A stretch of DNA of 64,000 nt, taken from positions 1 to 64,000 of the forward strand of contig JAFGCX010000031.1 in assembly GCA_016932415.1 (NCBI GenBank), read 5' to 3'. This document shows, piece after piece, positions 46,290 through 54,660 of this stretch; positions within the stretch are counted from its first letter, which is position 1; each line of letters opens with the position of its first letter. The notes beneath the pieces are model-generated. The model searched no databases. It was not told the DNA's origin and saw only the letters and a list, made by a program, of their open reading frames with translations. The DNA is from Candidatus Krumholzibacteriota bacterium. Its GTDB lineage: Bacteria; Krumholzibacteriota; Krumholzibacteriia; Krumholzibacteriales; Krumholzibacteriaceae. The position numbers and the translations under genes were made by a program.

Positions 46290-47969
46290 CTATATTGTCG
46301 AGCCAGGCGAGTAACGTCCGAAAACCTTTTCAAGCGACGTAGAGATCTCGCCGAGAGTGCAATTTCCTTTTACCGCTTCTATTATCAGAGGCATGAGGTT
46401 GCCAGTCCCTCTGCAGCCGTTCTCCACCGCGAGAAGGAGAGAGGCGATCTTATCCTTATCCCTTTTTTCCTTGAAAGCTTTCAATCTGGCGACATGCCGT
46501 TTCTCGATATCGGGATCTATGATGAATTCCCTCACCCTGGCAGAGTCACCACCTGTATATTTATTAACGCCGACGACTATGATATCCTTTGCTTCGACGC
46601 TCTTCTGGTATTCATAAGCGCTTCTTTCGATCTCTTTCTGTGGGAACTGTGCTTCTATAGCTCTGGTCATTCCGCCGATCTCTTCGATACGGCCCATAAG
46701 ATCGAGAGCCTTTTTCTCGATCTCATCGGTCATCTTCTCTACGTAGTAACTTCCGCCGAGAGGGTCTATCGTCTCGCACGCTCCCGATTCTTCCGCTATT
46801 AGTTGCTGTGTCCTCAGAGCTGTCAGCACTGAATCCTCGGATGGCAGGCTGAGAGCCTCATCCTTGGAATTGGTATGCAGCGACTGGGTACCGCCAAGCA
46901 CAGCCGCCAGCGCCTGCATCGCCACCCTTACGACATTGTTCTCGACCTGCTGCGCGGTAAGAGAGCAACCGGCCGTCTGTGAATGGAATCTAAGAAGACA
47001 TGATTTGTCCTTTTTCGCTCCGAAGCGTTCCTTCATAATCCTGGCGTAGATCCTTCTTGCCGCCCTGAATTTCGCCACCTCTTCGAAGACGTTATTATGC
47101 ACGCAGAAGAAAAACGACAACCTGGGAGCGAATTCATCGACTTCGAGCCCGGCATCGAGGGCAGCCTTTACATATTCGACAGCGTCGGCCAGGGTGAAAG
47201 CGATCTCCTGCACAGCCGATGATCCCGCTTCTCGAATATGGTATCCGCTTATGCTGATAGTATTCCATTTTGGAGCGTTCATCCTGCACCATGAGAAGAT
47301 ATCGGTGATGATCCTCATCGAGGGAGCGGGAGGATAGATATATGTTCCCCTGGCGTAATATTCCTTAAGGATATCGTTCTGGATCGTTCCGGCTATCTTG
47401 TCAGTCGGTACACCTGTCTCTTCGGCGAGGGCGGCGTACATGGCGAGAAGGATCGAGGCGGTCGCGTTTATTGTCATTGAAGTCGAGACGCGGTCGAGTG
47501 GAATATCCTTCATGAGCCTTCTGAAATCCTCGATCGAGTCGATCGCGACTCCCGTCCTGCCGATCTCCCCTTCAGCCATCCTGTGATCGGAATCGTATCC
47601 CATCTGTGTCGGGAGGTCGAAAGCTACGGAGAGTCCGGTCTGGCCTCTCTCGAGAAGATACCTGAATCTTTCGTTCGTCTCCTCAGCCGAACCGAAACCG
47701 GCGTACTGTCTCATCGTCCAGAACTTTCCGCGGAACATCGTCGGATAGACGCCGCGGGTGAAGGGGAATGAACCGGGAAATCCGAGGCGTTTTTCGTAGG
47801 TGCTTTCCGGGGCGTCTTCGGGAAGATACAGCGGGCCGATCTCTATGCCGGAAGTCGTGGCGAAGCGCTCCCTGCGTTCATTACCCTTATCCTTGAAAGG
47901 AGTGTAGATGTTTTTCCACCAGTCGTCCTTCGTCACAGCGTTCCTCTTTGCATCTGGCATCGATCTCAT
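46290..47969 (-). CDS. methylmalonyl-CoA mutase large (catalytic) subunit
   Basis: A 559-residue mutase barrel domain lacking a B12-binding domain. Substrate-selecting positions are Tyr89 ([10 protein letters not shown], codon 47703-47705) and Arg207 ([10 protein letters not shown], codon 47349-47351), identical in identity and numbering to the Propionibacterium methylmalonyl-CoA mutase, so it should isomerise (R)-methylmalonyl-CoA and succinyl-CoA. Motifs [21 protein letters not shown] and [10 protein letters not shown] are intact. It lies 11 bases after the carboxylase gene and 37 before mce. No cobalamin-binding subunit gene is adjacent, so it must borrow one. Confidence 0.92.
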   Translation of the reverse strand: MRSMPDAKRNAVTKDDWWKNIYTPFKDKGNERRERFATTSGIEIGPLYLPEDAPESTYEKRLGFPGSFPFTRGVYPTMFRGKFWTMRQYAGFGSAEETNERFRYLLERGQTGLSVAFDLPTQMGYDSDHRMAEGEIGRTGVAIDSIEDFRRLMKDIPLDRVSTSMTINATASILLAMYAALAEETGVPTDKIAGTIQNDILKEYYARGTYIYPPAPSMRIITDIFSWCRMNAPKWNTISISGYHIREAGSSAVQEIAFTLADAVEYVKAALDAGLEVDEFAPRLSFFFCVHNNVFEEVAKFRAARRIYARIMKERFGAKKDKSCLLRFHSQTAGCSLTAQQVENNVVRVAMQALAAVLGGTQSLHTNSKDEALSLPSEDSVLTALRTQQLIAEESGACETIDPLGGSYYVEKMTDEIEKKALDLMGRIEEIGGMTRAIEAQFPQKEIERSAYEYQKSVEAKDIIVVGVNKYTGGDSARVREFIIDPDIEKRHVARLKAFKEKRDKDKIASLLLAVENGCRGTGNLMPLIIEAVKGNCTLGEISTSLEKVFGRYSPGSTI

Positions 47970-47980
47970 ACCTCCGGGTC

Positions 47981-49534
47981 CTACAGGGGGATGTTTCCAT
48001 GTTTTTTGGGGGGAAGTTGCTGTCTCTTGTTGAGAAGGCTCTCAAGAGCGCTTATCAGCATCGGTCTTGTACTGTCCGGAGAGATGACGTCGTCGAGATA
48101 TCCCAGAGAAGCGGCGATGTAGGGGTTCTCAAACTGCTCCGCATAGTGATCTATCTGTCTCTGCAACTCCTTTTCGGGGTCATCAGACATCTTGATCTCT
48201 TTCCTGTAAAGGATATTGGCCGCTCCCTCGGCGCCCATCACGGCCAACTCGGCTGTCGGCCAGGCGATATTGTAATCAGAGCGGATATGCTTGCTCGACA
48301 TGACGCAATAAGCTCCTCCGTAAGCCTTTCTCGTGACGACAGTCAGTTTCGGCACTGTCGCTTCACAGTAGGCATAGATAAGTTTAGCGCCGTGCTTTAT
48401 TATCCCAGCCCATTCCTGGTCGGTGCCGGGAAGGAATCCAGGTACATCCTCGAAGGTTATGAGCGGGATATTGAAAGCGTCGCAGAAACGGATGAACCTC
48501 GCTCCCTTTATCGAAGATTCAATGTCGAGGACTCCGGCAAGATGCTTCGGCTGGTTCGCCACTATCCCGACGACATGACCGTTGAGGCGAGCGTATCCGA
48601 CGACGATATTTTTGGCGTACATCTTCTGGACTTCAAGGAATTCGCCGTCATCGACTACAAGGTTGATCACGTCGGTTATGTCATATGGGGCGTTAGCGTT
48701 TTCCGGTACGATCTCGTTGAGACGCGGGTCCATCCGATTCGGGTCATCGGAAGGTGGAAGATAGGGAGGGTCTTCGAGATTGTTCTGCGGAAGATATGAG
48801 AGAAGGCGATGGATCTGATCGATGCAATCGTCGTCGTCCTCGGCGAGGAAATGGGCGACGCCGCTCTTTGTGTTATGGGTTCTTGCTCCGCCAAGTTCTT
48901 CCTGCGTCACATCCTCGTGGGTGACCTTCTTGATCACGTTGGGGCCGGTGATGAACATATGGCTGGTACCGTCGACCATGAAGATGAAATCTGTCAGGGC
49001 GGGGGAATATACCGCTCCTCCGGCGCTCGGGCCCATTATCGCCGATATCTGTGGCACCACGCCCGAGGCGAGCGTGTTTCTCAGAAATATCGAAGCGTAG
49101 CCCGCCAGGCTGGCGACGCCCTCCTGAATTCTCGCTCCACCACTGTCGGAGAGCCCTACGACGGGAGCTCCGTTATCCAGGGCGATATCCATCAGTCTTA
49201 TGATCTTGCCGGCGTTCGATTCGCTTAAAGATCCTCCAAAGACCGTAAAGTCCTGCGCGAAAGCGTAGGTCAAACGGCCATTTACCAGGCCGTGACCGCA
49301 TACGACACCGTCTCCCACCATTTTTTTTTCAGCAAGTCCCGGCCAGGTCGATCTATGCGTCACGAATACGCCAAGTTCCTGAAATGAGTCCTCGTCAAAA
49401 AGCAGATGAATCCTTTCCCGAGCGGTCAGTCTTCCTGATTTGTGTATCTTCTCGATCCGTTCCCTTCCTCCACCGAGAAGCGCCTGTTTGCGTTTTTTTT
49501 CGAGAGTCTCGAATTTCTCTTTTCTTGATTTCAA
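47981..49534 (-). CDS. acyl-CoA carboxylase beta subunit (propionyl-CoA carboxylase or methylmalonyl-CoA decarboxylase type)
   Basis: A carboxyltransferase of about 517 residues that moves CO2 between biotin and propionyl-CoA/methylmalonyl-CoA. The N-terminal half has [16 protein letters not shown], the acyl-CoA-binding [12 protein letters not shown] and [15 protein letters not shown]; the C-terminal half has [10 protein letters not shown] and [11 protein letters not shown] take a TTG at 49534, seven bases after GGGGGAGG; an ATG at 49576 is in frame but lacks that signal. Linkage to mce and the mutase suits propionyl-CoA carboxylase. MmdA of sodium-pumping decarboxylase is the alternative; no biotin carrier or membrane subunit is in the window. 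Confidence 0.92.
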   Translation of the reverse strand: MKSRKEKFETLEKKRKQALLGGGRERIEKIHKSGRLTARERIHLLFDEDSFQELGVFVTHRSTWPGLAEKKMVGDGVVCGHGLVNGRLTYAFAQDFTVFGGSLSESNAGKIIRLMDIALDNGAPVVGLSDSGGARIQEGVASLAGYASIFLRNTLASGVVPQISAIMGPSAGGAVYSPALTDFIFMVDGTSHMFITGPNVIKKVTHEDVTQEELGGARTHNTKSGVAHFLAEDDDDCIDQIHRLLSYLPQNNLEDPPYLPPSDDPNRMDPRLNEIVPENANAPYDITDVINLVVDDGEFLEVQKMYAKNIVVGYARLNGHVVGIVANQPKHLAGVLDIESSIKGARFIRFCDAFNIPLITFEDVPGFLPGTDQEWAGIIKHGAKLIYAYCEATVPKLTVVTRKAYGGAYCVMSSKHIRSDYNIAWPTAELAVMGAEGAANILYRKEIKMSDDPEKELQRQIDHYAEQFENPYIAASLGYLDDVISPDSTRPMLISALESLLNKRQQLPPKKHGNIPL

Positions 49535-49601
49535 AACTGATCCTCCCCCGGAGGGTTCCGGAATTCCTTTATACATAAATAATCGATATACTTACTCACC
49601 T

Positions 49602-49630
49602 ATATTATTTAAAGATCCAGTCGTGGTCAA
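49602..49630 (-). promoter_or_regulatory. candidate promoter of the carboxylase-mutase-epimerase operon
   Basis: On the minus strand TTGACC (49630-49625) is separated by 17 bases from TAATAT (49607-49602), matching the -35 at five of six and the -10 at four of six positions. It would serve the carboxylase gene starting at 49534. It is back to back with a plus-strand candidate at 49650-49678. Confidence 0.45.
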
Positions 49631-49649
49631 TGGATTATAATGAATTTGA

Positions 49650-49678
49650 TTGTAAAACTCGCCGCTTGGGATTATCAT
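49650..49678 (+). promoter_or_regulatory. candidate promoter of the lipoprotein-metalloprotease pair
   Basis: TTGTAA (49650-49655) and TATCAT (49673-49678) with a 17-base spacer; the -10 matches five of six consensus bases and the -35 four. Transcription would begin near 49685, 60 bases before the lipoprotein ATG. Confidence 0.45.
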
Positions 49679-49745
49679 GTCACTTTCCATTTTGGCTCTT
49701 GTGCCGCCTGAAATGTTATTGCATTTTAATAAAAGGAGGTCAGCG

Positions 49746-50315
49746 ATGAACTGGAAATCACTGTTTTTCAGAACAGTCGTACCCGTCTTATCGCTCGTAT
49801 TCGTCTTTTCGTGCGCGAAGAAAGAGGAAGCGGCGACGGAAAACAAACCCGAAGGTGGAGAAGAGGTCTTATCTTACGTTTCCGACGAGGTCAGTTTCGG
49901 GCTTTTTTTCGACAGCGAGGGGACGAGCAGGACGATCAAACTGAAGAAGGACCAGAAGGAATTCACCGGTTATCTGTTCGTCGATCTTCCTCCGCAGACT
50001 TCGATAGCCGCTGTCCAGTGGAAGCTTGAACTGCCCGAAGGGGTAGAGCTTGTCAATGACAAGTACCGCGATGAGCGGATCATGTCTATTGGCCAGATAA
50101 AGGTAGGGTTGAGCGAAAGATTCAAACCTTGCCTCGAAGGGCCAAAGGTATTGATACATACCCTGACATTCCTGGTTGTCGCCGATCTGGAGAATGCCAC
50201 CTTTTCTATTCTCCCGACCCAGGACAGCAAGACACTCGGAATCGCTTCATGCGAAGAAGGGTTCCCTGAGATCAGAGCTTCCGCGTACAAGGCGGTCGTA
50301 AACCCAGGCAACTGA
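49746..50315 (+). CDS. predicted lipoprotein with cohesin-like beta domain
   Basis: A 189-residue predicted lipoprotein with lipobox VFSC (Cys23), then an Ala/Glu-rich linker. The following domain is beta-rich with alternating patterns such as FTGYLFVDLPPQTSIAAVQWKLELPEGV that resemble cohesin or Ig-like modules which bind other surface proteins. That resemblance is tentative. ATG 49746 follows AAAAGGAGG; upstream codons are open but carry no signal. It is 14 bases ahead of the M6 metalloprotease gene, so the two are probably co-expressed and may interact on the outer membrane. Confidence 0.78.
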   Translation: MNWKSLFFRTVVPVLSLVFVFSCAKKEEAATENKPEGGEEVLSYVSDEVSFGLFFDSEGTSRTIKLKKDQKEFTGYLFVDLPPQTSIAAVQWKLELPEGVELVNDKYRDERIMSIGQIKVGLSERFKPCLEGPKVLIHTLTFLVVADLENATFSILPTQDSKTLGIASCEEGFPEIRASAYKAVVNPGN

Positions 50316-50329
50316 TTTCCGGTGTTATT

Positions 50330-53173
50330 TTGAAACTGTTTTTTTCAACGACCAGATTTTTTTGCGGACTTGCCCTGGCTCTGATCCTGCTGGGCACGAT
50401 CCCCGGCGCGGGCCTTTCGAGGCCGGTCTCTCCCCGAGACGGCGGCCCCATGCCCGAGTCCTGTCTGAAGACGCTCAAGGAAGAGAAAGGCGCTTTCAGG
50501 CCTGGGCTAAGGTGGTTGAAAAGCAGAAGGTCTTTTCTTCACGATAAAAATCATTTTATGCCGTTCCCCGATGCCTCTGCCGGAGGATCGGGAGCGGTCA
50601 TCAAGGGGAGCACTCTGCCGCCGGTTACCGGTGATTTCGTAATACCTGTGATAACAGGCGCCTTCAGCGATTTCAGCGAGACGCCGGAGTCTGTGGAAGA
50701 ACTCCAGAGAATACTCTTCGATGGTCCGGCTTTTCCGGGAACTTTTTCCGAATATTACAGCGAGAACTCTTTCGGGAATCTTGACGTCTCAGGAAAAGTA
50801 TACGGCTGGGCGGAGCTTTCGCAACCAGAGATATATTATACAGGGCCGGTGAATCACGGCCTTACTCCCGGCGTATCGCACACGGACGAGATGATCGCCG
50901 AGACTGTCGCCGCTCTCGACGGCGTCATCGATTTCGGTCTTTATGACAACGATGGCCCCGACGGTGTGGCAAATTCGGGGGATGACGACGGTTATGTCGA
51001 TCTTCTCGTCATTGTTCATCCCGCAAGGGGAGGAGAATGCGGCGGTCCCGATCATATCTGGTCTCATTCATGGCAGTATTCATCATGGAACGAAGAGAGG
51101 GAGCCTCTCGAGACGCAGGATATATCCGCCGGTGGAGGCCATATAGTCATCGATGATTATTTTATAGCCCCTGCAGTTTCCTGCGAAGGCGGTCTGATAG
51201 AGATAGGAGTCTTCTGCCACGAGTTCGGCCATTCCCTCGGGCTTCCGGACCTTTATGACTATAACGGCGGAGGAAGAGGGATAGGTTTCTGGGGACTGAT
51301 GGGGAGTGGTAACTGGAATACTCCCAAGTCGCCGGCGCACCTGTCCGCGTGGTCGCGCGAACAGCTTGGCTGGATAGATCCTGTAGAGATCGGCTGGGTC
51401 GAAGAGGAGCGCGTTCTTGAATCGATAAACGAGGGTGGAACTGTCCTGAAACTGGTATTGCCATCGAAACGTTTCCGCAGGATGCCGAATCCGTTCCCAG
51501 TGGGCGGAAAAGCGATGATTTGCGCCTATACCGAAGCCGAGGCGTCGGCGAGGGGATGGAACGGAGGAGCGGGGTATGGGAACGGGTGGAACGAATCGAT
51601 CTTTCATCCATTTCACACTGATGGAAACGGCAGCTTGATCTTTGAATACAATATCGGCTTGGATGTCGAACCGGAGTACGATAACGTCTATCTCTATCTC
51701 GACGCCGGTGGTAGTTCGCATCTCGTCGCTCAGTATACGGGAACGGTCTACCCGTTCAGGGAGGAGATAGACCTGGAGCCGTTTCTTCCCCAGGGTCCGG
51801 TGGATTTCATCATGAGGTTTCTCTTCGTCTCGGATTTTAATTTCAGCGACGAGGACAACAGGTACGATTCAATGGAAGGCTGGTCGCTGAATATCGATAA
51901 CGTCGGACTTTACGGGGGTGGTAACGAGTATACATGCGATTTCGAGAAAGATGAGGGGGGTTGGCGTTGCGGCTCTGATCCTGCCGAATATTTTCTCGTC
52001 GAGAACCGCCAGCGGGGAGGTTTTGATATGAACCTTCCCGGTTCGGGACTTCTGGTGTGGCACGCCGAAAACAGCATAGCCTTCTCGGATCTTGGTAACA
52101 GTGGGGGATATTCCAATACGCAGGCGCGGGGTCTCGTCCTGCAGGAAGCTGACGGGCAGTTCGATCTGCTTGCGTATCTGGTCCCGCCCAATACCGGCGA
52201 CAAGGGCGACCCTTTTCCGGGAAGCACTGGAAATAGTGATTTCGACTCGTACACGGTGCCGTCGAGCAGGGGAAACGACGGGCTTTCAACCCCTGTTTCG
52301 ATACGTGGGATCTCCGGAGGATCGGCATTCTTCAGAGCAGGGATGCCCGCCCCCGTGATTTCCTCAGTCGAGCCTGGTTCTGTTGTCAGGGGAGAGGATC
52401 AGACAGTGATCCTTGATATAGCAGGTTCCGGATTCCTCTATGGCTCGACCTGTTTCCTTTCCAACGGCGCGACGATCATTCCAGCCATGGAGACCGAATG
52501 GTTCGGAGAGGGATCGTTAGAGGGATCGTTCGAAGCGGAACAGCTCTACCGCGGCCTGTGGGATCTTACCGTCATAAGCGGAGACGCTCAGACATCCTCT
52601 CTCCCCGGCGCTCTCGCTGTCGAGTCGGTCTTCGGTCCGTTCAGAGTAGAATCGATGAGAAGTACGATAGATATCTTATGGGATGTCTACCTTACCGAAG
52701 GGCTCACAGGGTGCATGCTTTACAGAAAGTCGGAAGGGACAGGTTTCGTACCGGTAAGGGCGGATACTTTCAGGGAAGGCTCTGGGGAATTCATCTGGTC
52801 GGACAGCGGCGTCATACCGGAGATAGAGTATTCATACAGGATAACCGCCTTTTATCCCGGCAGGTCGGAGGACCTGATCCTTGCCGGGCCGTGGAGTATC
52901 GAGGATGAACCCTTTTCTCTCGATCGTGCCTATCCCAACCCGTTCGCGGAATCGGTATCGGTCGATTTTTTCCTCGACCGGCCTATGATGATAGAGATGC
53001 TCGTCTATGATGTGTCGGGCCGGCGCATCGATTCGATCGAACGGGCGCCGTACACGAGAGGTGAAAATACGATAGTATGGATCCCTCGCTCCGGGACATC
53101 GGCATCTGTCTATTTTATTATCCTTGATAACGGTACCGCGAAAAAAACCGTCAAAGTCGTATTCCTCCCCTGA
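50330..53173 (+). CDS. M6-family secreted metalloprotease with C-terminal PNPF sorting-type domain
   Basis: A 947-residue secreted protein: signal peptide (about 1-30), an M6 (immune-inhibitor-A-like) peptidase domain with zinc motif HEFGHSLGLPD at 297-307 and the Met-turn-like GFWGLMGSGNW, a carbohydrate-binding-like beta domain in the middle, an IPT/TIG-like segment (about 675-760) and a final 80 residues reading AYPNPFAESVSVDF, YDVSGRRI and VYFIILDN, the FlgD-Ig/Por-type secretion tail common in FCB bacteria. The start is a TTG with a weak ribosome-binding site. It likely degrades extracellular protein. No type IX secretion gene is in the window. Confidence 0.87.
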   Translation: MKLFFSTTRFFCGLALALILLGTIPGAGLSRPVSPRDGGPMPESCLKTLKEEKGAFRPGLRWLKSRRSFLHDKNHFMPFPDASAGGSGAVIKGSTLPPVTGDFVIPVITGAFSDFSETPESVEELQRILFDGPAFPGTFSEYYSENSFGNLDVSGKVYGWAELSQPEIYYTGPVNHGLTPGVSHTDEMIAETVAALDGVIDFGLYDNDGPDGVANSGDDDGYVDLLVIVHPARGGECGGPDHIWSHSWQYSSWNEEREPLETQDISAGGGHIVIDDYFIAPAVSCEGGLIEIGVFCHEFGHSLGLPDLYDYNGGGRGIGFWGLMGSGNWNTPKSPAHLSAWSREQLGWIDPVEIGWVEEERVLESINEGGTVLKLVLPSKRFRRMPNPFPVGGKAMICAYTEAEASARGWNGGAGYGNGWNESIFHPFHTDGNGSLIFEYNIGLDVEPEYDNVYLYLDAGGSSHLVAQYTGTVYPFREEIDLEPFLPQGPVDFIMRFLFVSDFNFSDEDNRYDSMEGWSLNIDNVGLYGGGNEYTCDFEKDEGGWRCGSDPAEYFLVENRQRGGFDMNLPGSGLLVWHAENSIAFSDLGNSGGYSNTQARGLVLQEADGQFDLLAYLVPPNTGDKGDPFPGSTGNSDFDSYTVPSSRGNDGLSTPVSIRGISGGSAFFRAGMPAPVISSVEPGSVVRGEDQTVILDIAGSGFLYGSTCFLSNGATIIPAMETEWFGEGSLEGSFEAEQLYRGLWDLTVISGDAQTSSLPGALAVESVFGPFRVESMRSTIDILWDVYLTEGLTGCMLYRKSEGTGFVPVRADTFREGSGEFIWSDSGVIPEIEYSYRITAFYPGRSEDLILAGPWSIEDEPFSLDRAYPNPFAESVSVDFFLDRPMMIEMLVYDVSGRRIDSIERAPYTRGENTIVWIPRSGTSASVYFIILDNGTAKKTVKVVFLP

Positions 53174-53189
53174 CCTGTCGATACCCGTT

Positions 53190-53813
53190 CTAAAACGAGT
53201 ATGATGCTCCCAGCGAGAAGGTATAATGGACGAACTGGGAGTTTTGCGCCGAGACGCTCTGCCGGTCGAAACGGTAGATAGTATACTCGTACGGAGCATA
53301 AAGTACGTCGATTCCCGCCTCAACGAGCATCTTCTTCCATACATACCTTCCGAGGTTCAACCCGGTGACCAGGTAAAAGGTCGTCTGTGATGGTTTGAAG
53401 GTGTCGGTGGGGGTGACCGTTATAGGGTTTGCCGATTGAAGCGCGAAGGCCGCTCTTACTCCGGGCCTGAACGGAAGGAAATGGGATGAGAAGGCGATCA
53501 GGCCTATCTGGCTGTTGAATCCATGAATATTCTCTCCGTTGCCGCTGCAGGCATACGATCCGAGCCTGCTTTCCAGATAAAGATTGGTATATATCTCGTA
53601 ACGGAACGCGGCATCGATCCCCGCGGCCTGATCGAGTCCGAAATAATCGGCGTCAAGCGCCGAAAAGGAACCAAGAAGCGCGATGTTTATCCTGCGGTCG
53701 GTCTGAGTCAACGCGGTGGAAGATAAAAGATGAAGGGACAAGAGGCAGATGACCAGTATTATCGCCGATCTGGCAAGAATCTTCGCGGACAGAGGAACTG
53801 AGTTAATCGCCAA
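53190..53813 (-). CDS. predicted outer-membrane beta-barrel protein, unknown function
   Basis: A 207-residue protein with a signal peptide (hydrophobic residues 12-33) and a body of alternating amphipathic strands with many Tyr/Phe, ending in SYSF with a terminal Phe, typical of small outer-membrane barrels. No family is recognised. The start is a TTG at 53813 with AAAGGAG five bases ahead. It is divergent from the DtxR-FeoA/FeoB genes and shares a regulatory gap with them, so it may be iron-controlled. Confidence 0.7.
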   Translation of the reverse strand: MAINSVPLSAKILARSAIILVICLLSLHLLSSTALTQTDRRINIALLGSFSALDADYFGLDQAAGIDAAFRYEIYTNLYLESRLGSYACSGNGENIHGFNSQIGLIAFSSHFLPFRPGVRAAFALQSANPITVTPTDTFKPSQTTFYLVTGLNLGRYVWKKMLVEAGIDVLYAPYEYTIYRFDRQSVSAQNSQFVHYTFSLGASYSF

Positions 53814-53832
53814 TTCGTCTCCTTTCGAGTAG

Positions 53833-53916
53833 CGCCTTATCTTCCTTTTTCAGTACAAATATAATGATAAATATGATTTAAAGAAAGAAATATTGAGATT
53901 GACAGGAGATAAGGCG
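53833..53916. repeat. inverted pair of AGATAAGGCG motifs between divergent genes
   Basis: CGCCTTATCT at 53833-53842 is the exact reverse complement of AGATAAGGCG at 53907-53916, 64 bases apart. Each copy, read outward, points to its neighbouring gene. The right copy fills the -35/-10 spacer of the feo promoter and the left lies 20-29 bases before the barrel-protein start. It may be an operator of the DtxR-type regulator next door. Confidence 0.55.
53860..53878. promoter_or_regulatory. Fur-box-like sequence
   Basis: The 19 bases match 14 positions of the E. coli Fur consensus GATAATGATAATCATTATC. It is central in the divergent gap upstream of the iron operon. The region is A/T-rich, so a chance match is possible. 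Confidence 0.3.
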
Positions 53917-53927
53917 ATATTTAGACT
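53899..53927 (+). promoter_or_regulatory. candidate promoter of the DtxR-FeoA/feoB operon
   Basis: TTGACA at 53899-53904 is a perfect -35; TAGACT at 53922-53927 matches the -10 at four of six, with a 17-base spacer. The AGATAAGGCG motif occupies the spacer, where a repressor would block RNA polymerase. Confidence 0.55.
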
Positions 53928-53956
53928 CAGCCATCGTTGGAAGGGAGGTCGGCAGG

Positions 53957-54628
53957 ATGGATAAAAAAATTTGTTTTCATGATCCTGAAGATGAAGTGCT
54001 GGAGGCGGTCTGGGTAATAATGGAACGCGGAAAACCTGTTGATGATGAAGGAATTATCAATAGAGACCACCGGGGGATCATAACGGCCGAGATGATTCGT
54101 TCGCTTGTCGGCAGTGGACTTCTGAAAAAAAAGGGCGAAGGGTATGATTTCACGGTGGAAGGCAGGGCCCGGGGAGAAAAGATCATCAGGAGACACAGAC
54201 TTGCCGAGAGGCTTCTTGCCGATGTCCTGAATGTCAGGAATAATGAATATATTGAGACGAACGCCTGCCGCTTCGAACATTTCCTTTCTCCCGAAGTGAC
54301 AGATCATATATGCGTCCTGCTCGGTCATCCCAAGTTATGTCCGCACGGCAACCCGATTCCGCCCGGTGAATGCTGCGAGAGAGCTCAACGCCAGGTAGAA
54401 TCGGCGGTGATACCGCTCAGCCGTCTTCGCTCCGGAGAAAAAGGAAGGGTCCTTTACATGACTATGAAAGACCATGACAGGCTCGATCGCCTTACTTCCC
54501 TGGGATTGTTTCCTGGGCGGCAGATCAAGGTCCACCAGAGAGAGCCATCATTTGTCGTCTTTCTTGACGAGACGCAGCTTGCTCTCGACAAGAAGATCGT
54601 AGAGGATATTTATATTATCAGAAGCTGA
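53957..54628 (+). CDS. DtxR/MntR-type metal regulator fused to FeoA domain
   Basis: A 223-residue protein. The N-terminal half resembles iron-dependent DtxR repressors: winged-helix (SLVGSGLLKKKGEGYDFTVEGRARG), then HRLAERLLADVL and an FEHFLSPEV segment with the conserved metal-site His/Glu, and a cluster CPHGNPIPPGECC with three Cys. The C-terminal 75 residues form an SH3-like FeoA domain (PLSRLRSGEKGRVLYM, LGLFPGRQIKVHQREP). The fusion ties iron sensing to FeoB, 32 bases downstream. GGGAGG eight bases before ATG 53957. Iron is the likely effector; Mn is possible. Confidence 0.86.
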   Translation: MDKKICFHDPEDEVLEAVWVIMERGKPVDDEGIINRDHRGIITAEMIRSLVGSGLLKKKGEGYDFTVEGRARGEKIIRRHRLAERLLADVLNVRNNEYIETNACRFEHFLSPEVTDHICVLLGHPKLCPHGNPIPPGECCERAQRQVESAVIPLSRLRSGEKGRVLYMTMKDHDRLDRLTSLGLFPGRQIKVHQREPSFVVFLDETQLALDKKIVEDIYIIRS

Positions 54629-54660
54629 ACGACAGCGAGAATAACGTTACGGATATTTCA

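Noticed and set aside
47948-48799. 283-codon plus-strand open frame opposite the carboxylase beta gene
   Set aside because: The minus strand encodes a complete carboxyltransferase with all motifs; the antisense frame has none.
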